A DNA stretch of 64,000 nt from Marasmitruncus massiliensis (lineage in GTDB: Bacteria; Bacillota; Clostridia; Oscillospirales; Ruminococcaceae). Positions 48,838 to 57,375 of this stretch are shown here, one piece after another. The stretch is from assembly GCF_900186535.1 (NCBI RefSeq), contig NZ_FYDE01000005.1:1464895-1528894 (forward strand), read 5' to 3'. Under the pieces are notes generated by a model that saw only the letters and a program-made list of their open reading frames with translations, had not been told where the DNA came from and searched no databases. The position numbers were made by a program, and so were the translations under genes. Every line of letters starts with the position of its first letter. The first letter of the stretch is position 1.

Positions 48838-49668
48838 ATGAGAGCTTCTGCTGCTCGTGTTCTGGCCTGTGTTATAGCGCTGTCTGTCCTTCTGCCGTTT
48901 TCCTCCTGCAAACGCACGAACACGGATAATCCGTCCGCAAGCGGCTATTACGACGAATCCGGCTCCTATCAGATCTCAATTCCGGACAGAAAGCCTCAGC
49001 TTGCCGAACTGGAAAAAAAGAATCCGGATGCGGTTGCCTGGCTGCACATTCCTGATACTGATATCGACGAAGGCGTTGTACAGGCGGGTGATAACGAGTA
49101 TTATCTGCGTAAAAATGTTTACGGAGATTATGCCTATGAGGGCTGCTTCTTTTTAGACTATGAATGTCTGCCGATGGAAAATGGGCTTTTCTCCCGCAAC
49201 TCCATTATTTACGGTCACAATTTAGGCAGCCCGATGGGTGTAAAAGACGACCCCAACGGCGCAAAATTTGCCCAGCTTCTTAAATTCGCGAACGAAGAAT
49301 TTGCGAAAAAAACACCTTATATCTTTATCACAACCGAAAAAAACGCATATGCTTTTGAAATCTTTGCCGCTTTTTACTGCGAAGCGGAAACAGTTCCGGT
49401 TCCGTATCACTATGCGGACTATTCCGACGACGAGTTTACGCAGCTGATGCATGACGTACAGGACCGCTCGGAATATATTTATCAGGCGCAGCCGGGAAAC
49501 GGGGATAACATTCTCACGCTGTCCACCTGCACCTATAAATTTGGCACCTACTCGCAGAATCCGAACCAGCGCTTTGTGGTCATGGCCCGTCTGATGCGGG
49601 AAGGGGACACCTATCAGGAGAGTGCGCAATTTGAAAAAAATCCAAATCCGAAACCTCCCAATTTCTAA
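48838..49668 (+). CDS. Class B sortase, possibly a lipoprotein
   Basis: A 276-residue sortase B. The catalytic His is in IIYGHNLGS, the Cys in LTLSTCTYKF and the Arg in QRFVVMAR; the N-terminal WLHIPDTDID motif is typical. The signal segment (1-24) ends in LPFSSCKR, a non-canonical lipobox-like Cys24 instead of the usual uncleaved anchor. Sortases join surface proteins to peptidoglycan or to each other. No sorting-signal substrate is encoded nearby. The ATG at 48838 follows GGAGG by 7 bases. Confidence 0.88.
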   Translation: MRASAARVLACVIALSVLLPFSSCKRTNTDNPSASGYYDESGSYQISIPDRKPQLAELEKKNPDAVAWLHIPDTDIDEGVVQAGDNEYYLRKNVYGDYAYEGCFFLDYECLPMENGLFSRNSIIYGHNLGSPMGVKDDPNGAKFAQLLKFANEEFAKKTPYIFITTEKNAYAFEIFAAFYCEAETVPVPYHYADYSDDEFTQLMHDVQDRSEYIYQAQPGNGDNILTLSTCTYKFGTYSQNPNQRFVVMARLMREGDTYQESAQFEKNPNPKPPNF

Positions 49669-49707
49669 TGATCAATTGTTTTTCTGGATTAATCTGGCAG
49701 GTTGTGC

Positions 49708-49828
49708 TATAATAGCCGCAAAGCGGCTATTACGTTTATGGCCGAAGCGATGCGCTCACAAAGCTCGCTCCCGCCCAAATGGCCAATTATACCACTGCAT
49801 GCTTTGCACTTGTGGTATAATAGCCGCA
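49708..49828. repeat. Palindromic element with duplicated extended -10
   Basis: The 13-base TATAATAGCCGCA occurs at 49708-49720 and 49816-49828, each preceded by TGN (extended -10 form). The first copy runs into a 9-bp hairpin AATAGCCGC/GCGGCTATT (49711-49731). ATTATACCAC (49786-49795) pairs with GTGGTATAAT (49812-49821). The second copy is well placed to drive the cupin gene. Confidence 0.55.
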
Positions 49829-49853
49829 GAATCATCCGGAAAGAAGGAAAAAT

Positions 49854-50177
49854 ATGTTTGCGTACAATCATGAAATAGCGGCGACTCCCTGTGAACCGGG
49901 CGTTACCCGAAAAATTTTGTGTTACAGTGACCAGCAGATGATGACAGAGGTGTGCTTTGAAAAGGGCGCACAGGGAAACGCACACAAGCATCCGCATGAG
50001 CAGATCACTTATGTTGCTGCCGGCCGTTTCGAATTCACCATTGGAGACCAGGTTCAGGTGGTTTCACAGCGCGATGGTGTTTATATCCCGCCAAATGTGA
50101 TGCACGGGGTAAAGGCGCTGGAAGCGGGTACGTTGGTTGATGTTTTCACACCGAAACGCGACGACTTTTTGAAATAA
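49854..50177 (+). CDS. Single-domain cupin protein
   Basis: A 107-residue cupin with the metal-site motifs GNAHKHPHEQITYVAAGRFE (His-His-Glu) and the second box PPNVMHGVKAL. The end VDVFTPKRDDFL is typical of small stress- or sugar-linked cupins; substrate unknown. The SD is AAGGAAAA before the ATG. The promoter is probably the extended -10 at 49816. Confidence 0.85.
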   Translation: MFAYNHEIAATPCEPGVTRKILCYSDQQMMTEVCFEKGAQGNAHKHPHEQITYVAAGRFEFTIGDQVQVVSQRDGVYIPPNVMHGVKALEAGTLVDVFTPKRDDFLK

Positions 50178-50180
50178 ATA

Positions 50181-50209
50181 AAAAAAGCCACATAAAATGT
50201 GGCTTTTTT
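50181..50209. terminator. Bidirectional terminator
   Basis: AAAAAAGCCACAT/ATGTGGCTTTTTT hairpin between the cupin gene and the minus-strand tRNA operon; serves both. Confidence 0.9.
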
Positions 50210-50211
50210 AA

Positions 50212-50287
50212 TGGAGCGGGTTACGAGGTTCGAACTCGCTACCTCCACCTTGGCAAGGTGGCGCTCTACCAAATGAGCTAAACCCGC
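50212..50287 (-). tRNA. tRNA-Gly(GCC)
   Basis: 76 nt with encoded CCA. Acceptor GCGGGTT pairs with AACCCGC; the anticodon loop TTGCCAA gives GCC; GTTCGAAC T-loop. Last tRNA of the operon. Confidence 0.95.
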
Positions 50288-50291
50288 AATG

Positions 50292-50367
<76 letters not shown>

Positions 50368-50388
50368 AAAAACCCTTTAGAGAAAAAA

Positions 50389-50465
50389 TGGCGACCTGGA
50401 TGGGGCTCGAACCCACGACCTCTAGCGTGACAGGCTAGCGTTCTAACCAACTGAACTACCAGGCC
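50389..50465 (-). tRNA. tRNA-Asp(GTC)
   Basis: 77 nt with encoded CCA and discriminator G, the tRNA-Asp identity base. Anticodon loop CTGTCAC gives GTC; acceptor GGCCTGG/CCAGGTC. Confidence 0.95.
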
Positions 50466-50473
50466 AATTTAAA

Positions 50474-50549
50474 TGGTGGGAACTACAGGGCTCGAACCTG
50501 TGACCCTCTGCTTGTAAGGCAGATGCTCTCCCAGCTGAGCTAAGCTCCC
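50474..50549 (-). tRNA. tRNA-Val(TAC)
   Basis: 76 nt with encoded CCA and discriminator A. Anticodon loop CTTACAA gives TAC; acceptor GGGAGCT/AGTTCCC. First tRNA of the operon. Confidence 0.95.
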
Positions 50550-50588
50550 GGTTTCGATGGAGACGTTGTCTCACAAGCGACGAATGTT

Positions 50589-50617
50589 ATTATACAGGAT
50601 TAATCTATAATTGTCAA
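50589..50617 (-). promoter_or_regulatory. tRNA operon promoter
   Basis: On the minus strand: perfect TTGACA (50612-50617), 17-base spacer and perfect TATAAT (50589-50594), as expected for stable RNA genes. Confidence 0.92.
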
Positions 50618-50634
50618 CACTTTCCCCCAAAGAA

Positions 50635-50670
50635 AATGATATTATTTGCTTTTTTGCAAATAATATCATT
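50635..50670. repeat. Perfect 15-bp AT-rich inverted repeat
   Basis: AATGATATTATTTGC (50635-50649), six T, then its exact complement (50656-50670). It lies upstream of the divergent tRNA promoter and the small ORF at 50703. It has no T tail and could be an operator or a strong RNA hairpin. Confidence 0.55.
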
Positions 50671-50702
50671 GCGACGCGAAATACCCAAGTAACTGAAGGG
50701 AA

Positions 50703-50924
50703 GTGACTGATTTGCTGGAAAAAAACAGCTTGATTCATCCCGGCCGCAAAAAACGGAGCCGACAGCGAAAGGTTGATGCGGCAGTAGACCCGCACGCAGA
50801 AATGACGAATGCGTTCATTAATCAGGCAATCACTTCAACAGAAGGCTACCGCAATGACTTTCCCCGAACTGAAGCGGGGGTAGTAATTCCTTCAACAGAC
50901 TGGATGCGGGGAAAAAACAGGTAA
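50703..50924 (+). CDS. Small hydrophilic protein, function unknown
   Basis: A 73-residue protein with a very basic stretch (HPGRKKRSRQRK) and a polar C-terminus ending STDWMRGKNR. It has no Cys and no hydrophobic segment. The start is GTG at 50703 or TTG at 50712; GAAGGG is better spaced for the latter. A terminator follows directly. It faintly resembles short spore-surface proteins of clostridia (DUF3787 type), but the match is too weak to name it. Confidence 0.5.
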   Translation: MTDLLEKNSLIHPGRKKRSRQRKVDAAVDPHAEMTNAFINQAITSTEGYRNDFPRTEAGVVIPSTDWMRGKNR

Positions 50925-50940
50925 ATGCTGGCTGCCTGAA

Positions 50941-50972
50941 AAAAACGGTCTCTGAAAAGAGACCGTTTTTTT
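50941..50972. terminator. Bidirectional terminator before ger operon 3' end
   Basis: AAAAACGGTCTCT/AGAGACCGTTTTT with a GAAA loop. It ends the small ORF on plus and the ger operon on minus. Confidence 0.9.
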
Positions 50973-52080
50973 ACATTGAGGTATTTTGGCTCTCATAAAG
51001 AGATTTTTTCTTTTTCGCATACCGCTCTGCGGTAATCCAGATAATTACAGGGATAATGACTTGAAACGGAATGGCATAGATGCTGTAATATTTCAGAAAG
51101 TCAAACATTTCGAGTGTATTTCTATAGAGGATTGCGCATAAAGACATCGTCAATAACCCGATTGGCGAAACCATATGCTCAAAGTTTTTAATCTGAAACA
51201 AGCTGGAAATGCCTTTGGCAGCGCAGATCAAGGAAACAGTGATTTTTGTAAGACCTGCCAATATTAAATTGACGGAGATTGTTCCTTCAATCCGTGACAG
51301 GAAATCGCCGATATGAATCGTTCTGGCCATATTAAAAGATGAAAAATAACTGTTGTTCGACATAGGCACGCCAAGAGTTACAATATTTCTGAGAATTGCC
51401 AAAAGCATAATGAAAGCGCTTGAAATAATTGCAAATACGTAAATTTTATAACTGCTTTCCTCTTTTTTAATAGAATTGCCGATGGATAAAAACACAACGG
51501 TCTCAGCAAACGGAAATGTAAAAATCTGTCCTGCGCCGATGATGACCCCTTTTGGACCGTTTGGCATAATTGGCAGCAGATTTTTAAAATCGATGTCTTT
51601 AATGGCTAAAATAATTGTAAACGCAATCAGGAGGATAACAGTGATACCTGAAATGACAGCCCATTGCCCTAAAGTCTTCGGTTTGCTGCGGGCCAGATAC
51701 ATTGTGATAACCAAAAGAAAAGCCATAACCACAACCTGCGGGGTTTCAGGTAAGGCGACGATGCTGATATATTCGGTGAAATTGCGCAGCACCAGCGCGC
51801 ATAAATGAAGGGCGTACCAGGTTAATAGGGCCACCAATACTTTCCCGACTATTTTCCCGAACACTTGATCAATAATACCGAATAAATCGGTTTCGGGAAA
51901 CAGTTTCAAAATTCTTGCATAAATCAAGACCATCGGCAAAGCGAATAGCGTAGCGAGAATCAATGCAATCCAGGAATCCTGCGCTGCTGCTGTATTGACT
52001 CCAAAGAGAACGCTGCTGCCAAGCACAAATAAAAGTATGATAAAAATATGCTGCTGAAAGGTAATATAATCCTTTTGCAT
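50971..52080 (-). CDS. gerB: GerAB-type germinant receptor permease (B subunit)
   Basis: A 369-residue integral membrane protein with about ten membrane segments, of the endospore germination permease family related to amino-acid transporters. The N-terminus reads ITFQQHIFIILLFVLGSSVL, typical of GerAB/GerKB. It binds the germinant within the spore inner membrane. It is last of the gerA-gerC-x-gerB operon; the SD is AAAGGAA. The C-terminus is short, basic and cytoplasmic. Confidence 0.92.
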   Translation of the reverse strand: MQKDYITFQQHIFIILLFVLGSSVLFGVNTAAAQDSWIALILATLFALPMVLIYARILKLFPETDLFGIIDQVFGKIVGKVLVALLTWYALHLCALVLRNFTEYISIVALPETPQVVVMAFLLVITMYLARSKPKTLGQWAVISGITVILLIAFTIILAIKDIDFKNLLPIMPNGPKGVIIGAGQIFTFPFAETVVFLSIGNSIKKEESSYKIYVFAIISSAFIMLLAILRNIVTLGVPMSNNSYFSSFNMARTIHIGDFLSRIEGTISVNLILAGLTKITVSLICAAKGISSLFQIKNFEHMVSPIGLLTMSLCAILYRNTLEMFDFLKYYSIYAIPFQVIIPVIIWITAERYAKKKKSLYESQNTSM

Positions 52081-52111
52081 AGTATCGTTCCTTTCCGCTC
52101 GTTTTCATCTA

Positions 52112-52324
52112 TTAAATTCCCAAAATAGAGTGTATCATTTTCTCAATTGAATCGGTGGGTGACGGAATCTGAACTCCCAAGCTATGCAGCATCAATATGC
52201 AGAAACTGATTGCCATAATTGAGCCATGCAGGATTTTCTCTTTGGTATTCCCGTCCTTTAAAACCGGCTTATAGTCAAACAAATATACAAAAATAAACAG
52301 GAGGACTATAATCAATGGCAGCAT
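52112..52324 (-). CDS. Small membrane protein in ger operon
   Basis: A 70-residue protein with two hydrophobic segments (about 1-16 and 33-50) separated by a short polar turn (DYKPVLKDGNTKEK). It lies between gerC and gerB, where small accessory D-type germination proteins with two membrane helices occur in some receptors. Size and topology agree with that class, but sequence identity cannot be claimed. Confidence 0.65.
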   Translation of the reverse strand: MLPLIIVLLFIFVYLFDYKPVLKDGNTKEKILHGSIMAISFCILMLHSLGVQIPSPTDSIEKMIHSILGI

Positions 52325-52346
52325 TACTTCTTCACTTCTCTTAGAT

Positions 52347-53495
52347 TCATTTTTTTAGAGCAGTATTAATAATTCTGATTTCCGGAGTAATTTCGACCTC
52401 TAAATTTGGAAACAGAGTATCCCAGTCGGGGGAAAGGGTTTCCCATAATTTTGGATTTTTCTTATATATTAATTTACCGAATCCGAAAATATCGGAATTA
52501 TATTGTTTCTGCACTTTTTTAATAACTGCTTCCATTCTTCTTTTCAACTGTTCAGAACCGGTTTTTTCCAGTTTTTTAATTGTCTGATCATCAGAAGAAG
52601 CTATTTTGGTTTCAGCTTCTGCCACATCGACCGTTGTTTGTACTTTTAACTTTATTTTTAGTTTTCCATCCTTGTATGAGAAGGACGGTTTTGTTTTATT
52701 TTCAAAAATTTCAAGAGAAACATCGTTACTGCCATCATCGTTGGAGGAAATTGGGAGAATCCCTCCTTTAACGCCATTCGTAATAAATAAAAAATATTTG
52801 GAATCTTCAGGCGAAAGATAGCCCTGTAACCTTTCATTTTTAAAAATTGCGATACCGTTTAATTCATCTATCTCTTTTTCATCATTTTCAGTAATATGAA
52901 AAGCAGGTAGTGTGGGAGAAATGCCGGGATTCACGATTTTATCAAAGACTTTATATAACTCCAGCGGAGAAGTCGTTGACGTAAACTCGGGATCTTTTGT
53001 GACGATGCTGTTTAGTTCAAATGCTGCGACAGTCTGATCCGTTCCACTTACACGAAACAGGTCGCTTGCTTTTTTTTCCTGTGAAATTACAACATGCACG
53101 GTCTCGCGGCATTCCGCGTCTCTGAGAAACCAGTCAATCACATCACCAAGATCCTCTTCCTTAACCACCTGCTCACTCAGTACCAAAACTTGGGCATTGC
53201 CAAAATACAGCTTGTTTACAAGCCTTCTTTTGGCGTTCCTGACTGCTTCAAAAATAGTCGAGCCTTCGGACTCTATCACTTTTCCGGTTGGGCCTTTTTC
53301 CTGGAGGGATTGTGTGAGATCAATTATTTCGCAGGAAACTAAATAGCGCCCAGTCAGCGGGTCTTTGTCCACCGCTACACCCGATACCAGAGTTATTTCG
53401 TTCAGGCCGCGATAATCCCAGCACCCGTTTAGCAGAAAAAGGGCAGACAGGCAAAAAGCGCAGCATACTATTCTTTTAATCATTGCCTTTTTCAT
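52347..53495 (-). CDS. gerC: Ger(x)C-family germination lipoprotein (C subunit)
   Basis: A 382-residue lipoprotein with signal peptide and lipobox LLNGC (lipidated Cys at about 25), followed by the family start WDYRGLNEITLVSGVAVDKD. The remainder is the three-domain GerC fold, with the C-terminal region SDIFGFGKLIYKKNPKLWET. It overlaps the gerA gene by 20 bases. Lipidation depends on Lgt, encoded at 2.6 kb. Confidence 0.94.
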   Translation of the reverse strand: MKKAMIKRIVCCAFCLSALFLLNGCWDYRGLNEITLVSGVAVDKDPLTGRYLVSCEIIDLTQSLQEKGPTGKVIESEGSTIFEAVRNAKRRLVNKLYFGNAQVLVLSEQVVKEEDLGDVIDWFLRDAECRETVHVVISQEKKASDLFRVSGTDQTVAAFELNSIVTKDPEFTSTTSPLELYKVFDKIVNPGISPTLPAFHITENDEKEIDELNGIAIFKNERLQGYLSPEDSKYFLFITNGVKGGILPISSNDDGSNDVSLEIFENKTKPSFSYKDGKLKIKLKVQTTVDVAEAETKIASSDDQTIKKLEKTGSEQLKRRMEAVIKKVQKQYNSDIFGFGKLIYKKNPKLWETLSPDWDTLFPNLEVEITPEIRIINTALKK

Positions 53496-55038
53496 CCTTC
53501 TGCTTCATACGCACCTGATTTTTGTTTAACCGGTCCGGCCGCAGCCGCATAGTCCACCAGGGAGCCCTGAATGCGGTATCCTTGATTGCCTGGAATTTGA
53601 AGTTGCCTGACAGCGAAAGCTGCGGAACCCCGAAGGACTCAAGATTCAGTAAATGGATAATTAGAGCGCAAAGTCCCATAGTAAGCCCGAATAGGCCCAA
53701 AGTAGACGCTAACAGCAGCAGGGCAAAACGAATATATATGACCGGTGCATTGAGTTTCGGAACCAACAGATTGGTAATTCCGGTGACAGCAATCACAATG
53801 ATCATGGGAGCCGCGACAAGCTTTGCGGTAACAGCTGCCTGCCCGATTACCAGCGCGCCCACAATGCTTAACGCCTGACCGGTGTTTGACGGCATACGGA
53901 TTCCTGTTTCCCGGAGAACGTCAAATGTGATGAGCATTACAAAAGCCTCTACAGCGGCCGGCAGCGGAACGCTTTGCCGCTCAGCGGAGATATTGATAAG
54001 AAGCGGTGTGGGCAGCATTTCGATTTGATAAGCGACAATTGCAATATAAAGTCCGGGAATGATAATCGTCAGGAAGAATCCGAAGATGCGCAGAACACGT
54101 GAAAAGGAAGTATAATAGAAGCTCAGGTAGTAATCCTCGTTACTCTGAAAGTTTTCTATGAATAGATACGGAACCGTGATGACATTTGGGGTGCCATCCA
54201 CAAATATCGCGATCCGGCCTTCCAGCAACTTCCCTACGACGATATCCGGCCGTTCCGTATACCCGGTCGTACGAAACGGCGAATAGCGCGCGCCTCTGAT
54301 CAGCTCAGTAAGATAGTTTGTGTCCAGAATTGCGTCGATGTCGATTCCTTTCAGTTTTTTCATGAGCTGATCAAGGATGTCTTTATTGATAAGACTGTCA
54401 AAATAGCACACACAAATAGAAGTTTGCGTGCGGCGCCCTAAATCCAGGAATTTCATTTTTAAATCATTGGTGCGGGCTCTCCGGCGAACCAAAGAAAGGT
54501 TCTGCATCAGGGACTCTGAAAATCCCTCGCGCGGTCCGCTTAATACCTTTTCATTGTCCGGTTCCGCAATGGAACGCAACGCGAATTCTTTGGTGCTCAG
54601 TATGACAGCCTGATTTGCTCCTTCGGCGAACAAAATGGTGTCGCCATAAGTAACCGCTTTCACAATTTCCTTAAAATTATCAGTTTTTGCTGCATCATTG
54701 ACCTGTACAACCTTTTCGATGATTGTATCAATCAGACCGTCTCCGGGCTTCACTTCCGATGACAGCATCAGCGGCTTGATAATGTTGTCATTGATCAAAC
54801 TGGAATTCACAACGCCATCGCAGTAAAAGATGCCGAATCGGGCACTATTATGATAGTTATTCTCAACAGTCCTTGTCCGAAGAATTTCCACATCCAGAAA
54901 TAAGGCCTTCATGGTATCCACATTGTCTTTCAGCGAATACGATACTTTTCGCGTTTCAAGGGGACCATTTATCTGCTCCACTTTTTTGTCAACTGTTTTT
55001 TGTTTATTGTTTTTATCGTTCTGACGAAAACCAAACAT
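53476..55038 (-). CDS. gerA: GerA-family germinant receptor A subunit
   Basis: A 520-residue protein with a soluble N-terminal domain (1-300), about five membrane segments and a cytoplasmic tail. Family motifs include ARYSPFRTTGYTERPDIVVG, EGRIAIFVDGTPNVITVPY and RMPSNTGQALSIVGALVIGQ. The ATG at 55038 follows GAGG; the longer frame is upstream DNA. A weak sigma-G-like pair, TGCATG and AATACTA (18-base spacing, 55085-55115 on the minus strand), could start the operon. Confidence 0.94.
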   Translation of the reverse strand: MFGFRQNDKNNKQKTVDKKVEQINGPLETRKVSYSLKDNVDTMKALFLDVEILRTRTVENNYHNSARFGIFYCDGVVNSSLINDNIIKPLMLSSEVKPGDGLIDTIIEKVVQVNDAAKTDNFKEIVKAVTYGDTILFAEGANQAVILSTKEFALRSIAEPDNEKVLSGPREGFSESLMQNLSLVRRRARTNDLKMKFLDLGRRTQTSICVCYFDSLINKDILDQLMKKLKGIDIDAILDTNYLTELIRGARYSPFRTTGYTERPDIVVGKLLEGRIAIFVDGTPNVITVPYLFIENFQSNEDYYLSFYYTSFSRVLRIFGFFLTIIIPGLYIAIVAYQIEMLPTPLLINISAERQSVPLPAAVEAFVMLITFDVLRETGIRMPSNTGQALSIVGALVIGQAAVTAKLVAAPMIIVIAVTGITNLLVPKLNAPVIYIRFALLLLASTLGLFGLTMGLCALIIHLLNLESFGVPQLSLSGNFKFQAIKDTAFRAPWWTMRLRPDRLNKNQVRMKQKDEKGND

Positions 55039-55282
55039 AATGTTTCCTCGTTTCAAAGGCAATTTATAGCAATCAGATTGAAGATAGTATTGCCTTTTCG
55101 AACATATTACATGCACCTTATTTTGCAATCAATTGCTTGCAGGAGAGCCAGAGCGCAATAAACAGAGAGTCAAAAGAAAATGGCCTATGAATGCCTTCGG
55201 GCAAAAAGGGCACAGTTATTATAAATCCTGCCGGTATATCCGGGTGATGTTTGTTTTGAAGAAGTAAAGGGGAGAACCCGCC

Positions 55283-55957
55283 ATGAATGCCTTGGCCTTA
55301 AAAATAATAGCGCTGGTCAGCATGTTCATTGATCACTTTGCAGTCGCTTTTCCGTCTTTTTTCAGCGAAACAGGGTTTCTCGTGATGCGGTGTGTGGGGC
55401 GTGTGGCATTTCCGATCTTTGCGTTTCTGATCGCGCGGGGATGTGTCTATACAAAAGACCGCCGGCGTTACTTCCTGCGTATTTTGCTGCTTGCTGTGAT
55501 TTCTCAGATCCCCTATACTTACGCGCTTCATTCCAGTAAGGCGAATATTTTATTTACGTTGGCGGCAAGCGTGGCGGCGATTATCCTGCTTGAAAATATC
55601 CGCGTCCGGAACTACCGGATTTTATCTGCGGTTTTTCTCATTCCGATCTGTTTTGCATCTCCTTATCTTGATTACGGTTGGAAGGGTGTGCTGCTGATCG
55701 TACTGCTTTATTATATCCAGGAACCTGTTCAGACCGGCTGGTTTCTGGTATTCGCTCTGATGCTGATCTATAATCCGATTCGATCGCGGGATTACCTGTT
55801 TTACTATCTCAGCGCCGTTGTGGCAGTCCCTTTCCTTGTAGCTTATAATTCAAGGCAGGGATACAAAGGAAGAGTGTTGCAATATGGCTTTTATCTGCTC
55901 TATCCATTGCACTTGGCGGTTTATTCTCTGCTCAAGCTGTGGCTTGGATTCGCATGA
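55283..55957 (+). CDS. TraX-family membrane protein
   Basis: A 224-residue protein with about seven hydrophobic segments and the TraX-type start LKIIALVSMFIDHFAVAF with VGRVAFPIFAFLIARG. The family is named after the F-pilin acetylase, but chromosomal Firmicute members have no known role, and no conjugation genes are nearby. The SD is AAAGGGGAG before the ATG. Confidence 0.85.
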   Translation: MNALALKIIALVSMFIDHFAVAFPSFFSETGFLVMRCVGRVAFPIFAFLIARGCVYTKDRRRYFLRILLLAVISQIPYTYALHSSKANILFTLAASVAAIILLENIRVRNYRILSAVFLIPICFASPYLDYGWKGVLLIVLLYYIQEPVQTGWFLVFALMLIYNPIRSRDYLFYYLSAVVAVPFLVAYNSRQGYKGRVLQYGFYLLYPLHLAVYSLLKLWLGFA

Positions 55958-55962
55958 CGGCA

Positions 55963-56003
55963 TAAAAAAGCGGTACCATTGGCATTGCAGCCGATGGTAC
56001 CGC
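55963..56003 (-). terminator. Terminator of CAP gene
   Basis: GCGGTACCATTGGC (55970-55983) pairs with GCCGATGGTACCGC (55990-56003). The minus-strand T run lies at 55964-55969. Confidence 0.85.
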
Positions 56004-56025
56004 CGTGATTCAAAAATGAAGCAAA

Positions 56026-56967
56026 TTACGGTCTGAGGAAGGTCTGGGTCCAGATATACTGGCCGTTCGCATTTTTTGCGATGCCGACGCCGATTTCAGT
56101 GTAGCTGGAATTCAGGATATTGGCTCTGTGGCCTTCAGAATTCATCCAGGCATTCATAACGCTTTCAGGGGTGGGTTGTCCCATTGCAATGTTTTCTCCG
56201 GCCGCGGTGTATGTAATGCCAAACTGAGAAAGCATTTCAAAAGGAGAACCATAAGTGGGAGAGGTATGGCTGAAATAGTTCAATTTAGCCATGTCTTCGG
56301 ACTTCAAAGTCGCAACTTTGGCAAGTTCTGCGTTTTCTTTCAGAGCAGAGAGACCGTTTGCGGCTCTTTCTTCATTGACAATTGCAATCACTTGTTTCTG
56401 GAGATCACGGTATGCGCTGTCGATCTCATCGTCAGCCTGGGAAGAGCTTGCATCGGAGCTGGACGAAGAAGGTTCGGAAGAACTTGCTTCGGAGGAGCTG
56501 CTGTCAGAGCTGGAAGGCTCTTCGGAAGAACTGCTGCTTTCATCGCAGGAAGAGACGTCGCAGGTGCTTCCGTCCGAGCTGCATGAAGTTACATTGCAGG
56601 ATTCGCTGTCGGACGGGCAGTTAGGGAGTCCGCAGTTTTTGCCGGCATCGTCGCTGTTTGTGTCAGTGGGGCAACTGTTTGTAAAAAATTTGCTCCAATC
56701 AAAAGATGTGGAAACGAAGTCGTTCAGGTTAAAACTATTCCCGTTATTTCCATTGAGTAACTGGGAAATCAGAGAATTAATTGGGGCACCCTCTGCCTGA
56801 TCTCCGTTTTGGCCGCCAAAAGAGAATAGCGTACGAACAAATTGAGAATTGGAAAGGTTTGGCCCTTGCTTGGGGCAGGTACTGTTGCTATTCGCTGCTA
56901 AAGCAGGCGTGGCGGCGATTGACAGTGTTAGCGCACAAGAGCAAACTGCCATTAACATTTTTTTCAT
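56026..56967 (-). CDS. Secreted CAP-domain protein with Cys-rich and Ser-rich segments
   Basis: A 313-residue exported protein: signal peptide (1-24, cleavage after ALA), an Asn/Gln-rich region, a segment of nine Cys (about 95-142; CGLPNCPSDSESC, CDVSSC), a Ser/Glu low-complexity linker (about 143-180), and a C-terminal CAP/SCP domain of YkwD type (about 190-313). The CAP domain has NEERAANGLSALKEN, YFSHTSP, AGENIAMG and GHRANILNSSYTEIGVG. CAP proteins of spore formers may be wall- or spore-associated; no enzyme activity is assigned. The Cys-rich insert could be disulfide-bonded outside the cell. Confidence 0.9.
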   Translation of the reverse strand: MKKMLMAVCSCALTLSIAATPALAANSNSTCPKQGPNLSNSQFVRTLFSFGGQNGDQAEGAPINSLISQLLNGNNGNSFNLNDFVSTSFDWSKFFTNSCPTDTNSDDAGKNCGLPNCPSDSESCNVTSCSSDGSTCDVSSCDESSSSSEEPSSSDSSSSEASSSEPSSSSSDASSSQADDEIDSAYRDLQKQVIAIVNEERAANGLSALKENAELAKVATLKSEDMAKLNYFSHTSPTYGSPFEMLSQFGITYTAAGENIAMGQPTPESVMNAWMNSEGHRANILNSSYTEIGVGIAKNANGQYIWTQTFLRP

Positions 56968-57375
56968 TTTTTCTTCTCTCTCTTTCTATTGGATTTTACC
57001 AGCTTCTGCTGGCTTGTCTAATATCATAGCACTGTTCATATTTGCAGGCATTGCTTAAAATTAGGCAGATATGACAGATTTTTAAAGATCTCCCAGACTT
57101 ATCCATAAAAAATAGCAGCAAGCTCCAATTAAAAATCCTAAAAAAACAATGTATTACCAACAACTCCGCATATCATGCGGGGTTGTTGGTAATACGCAAA
57201 AATAAAACTGGAAAAAGATTACTGATCAATTTCTTATGAAAAAATTGATAAACCAATAGATAACTGGGAATCTATGTTAAATTTTTGAGAAAAATGCCGA
57301 TCAAAAGCGCCGAAATATGAATAAATTCAGAACTTTTTGAAAACAACGCTCCTCTGCTTTGACGGGTAAAATCGC
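56968..57375. other. Intergenic region without a gene
   Basis: These 408 bases hold the CAP gene's promoter region (a TATGAT-like -10 on minus near 57023-57028), the large inverted repeat at 57151-57195, and AT-rich DNA in which I see nothing else. Confidence 0.6.
57151..57195 (-). terminator. 20-bp inverted repeat, probable terminator of patatin gene
   Basis: GTATTACCAACAAC-t-CCGCA pairs with TGCGG-g-GTTGTTGGTAATAC around a five-base loop. On the minus strand it is followed by ATTGTTTTTTT. It lies 180 bases after the patatin stop. Confidence 0.65.
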
